From positions 168 through 31,265 of the forward strand of contig CAJTOR010000044.1 in the NCBI GenBank assembly GCA_910577675.1: a DNA stretch of 31,098 nt. The letters are read 5' to 3'. Both the position numbers and the translations under genes were made by a program. This document shows, in pieces, positions 31,082 to 31,098 of the stretch. This DNA is from an uncultured Lachnospiraceae bacterium (GTDB lineage: Bacteria; Bacillota; Clostridia; Lachnospirales; Lachnospiraceae). Below the pieces are notes generated by a model, which did no database searches, was not told the origin of the DNA, and worked only from the letters and a program-made list of their open reading frames with translations. Positions within the stretch are counted from its first letter, which is position 1; every line of letters starts with the position of its first letter.

Positions 31082-31098
31082 CCGGATATTATATCCGG
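31082..31098 (+). terminator. Probable tRNA terminator stem, cut by the window end
   Basis: CCGGATA (31082-31088) and TATCCGG (31092-31098) form a perfect stem with a three-base loop. Whether a T-run follows cannot be seen. Confidence 0.5.

Overview
The window looks like a chromosomal segment of a Gram-positive gut or anaerobe-type clostridium, most likely a Lachnospiraceae. This is inferred from the strong AGGAGG-type ribosome sites, the SAM-I riboswitch ahead of metK, the CopA-CsoR-CopZ copper set, the many large hybrid histidine kinases (one with an N-terminal 7TM sensor) and small Lachnospiraceae-type orphan proteins. No 16S or other marker is present, so the genus is not called. No complete transposase, phage or CRISPR locus is seen.

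Layout. 1-1114 holds no intact large gene. It has a ~100 bp tandem repeat array, a promoter with an 18-residue leader peptide and mutually exclusive terminator/antiterminator stems (an attenuator), and a broken reading frame that ends in a 4-base overlap with the next gene. 1111-3922 is a two-gene unit of P-loop proteins: an ABC-class ATPase and a small kinase-like NTPase. 4002-6368 is a divergent LysR regulator / MATE exporter pair. 6383-8981 is a minus-strand block: a membrane-anchored Pro/Thr-rich protein whose chitin-binding domain is cut by a TGA, an HD-domain hydrolase, a small orphan protein, and a metallophosphoesterase whose natural start appears to be AUA. An orphan 350-residue protein follows, with a hairpin MITE-like element at its 3' end.

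10889-14039 is a copper-homeostasis operon: a consensus promoter with a CsoR-type operator, then copA, csoR and copZ. 14226-17210 encodes a hybrid sensor kinase with REC and HPt domains. 17239-18808 is metK under a SAM-I riboswitch with terminator. 19000-21276 is a classical HAMP sensor kinase and OmpR-type response regulator. Its 3' end has been tandemly duplicated (53 bp units) next to a second copy of the MITE-like hairpin. A decayed gene precedes a 1051-residue PAS/PAS/HK/REC/REC hybrid kinase. After it come a secreted Big_2 protein, a 7TM hybrid kinase with REC and HPt, and a stand-alone REC protein. The window ends with a small orphan gene on the minus strand and a divergent tRNA-Leu(CAG).

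How the parts work together. The right half is a signalling-rich island with four sensor kinases and two separate response regulators, and the 7TM kinase plus the REC protein at 26674-30452 form a plausible His-Asp-His-Asp phosphorelay. Those two proteins share an unnamed helical C-terminal module, present once in the kinase and twice in the regulator. A second theme is sequence instability. In-frame or gene-end tandem repeats occur in copA, in the first hybrid kinase, in the Pro/Thr-rich protein and after the response regulator. Apparent point-mutation lesions affect the phosphoesterase start codon and the CBM stop.
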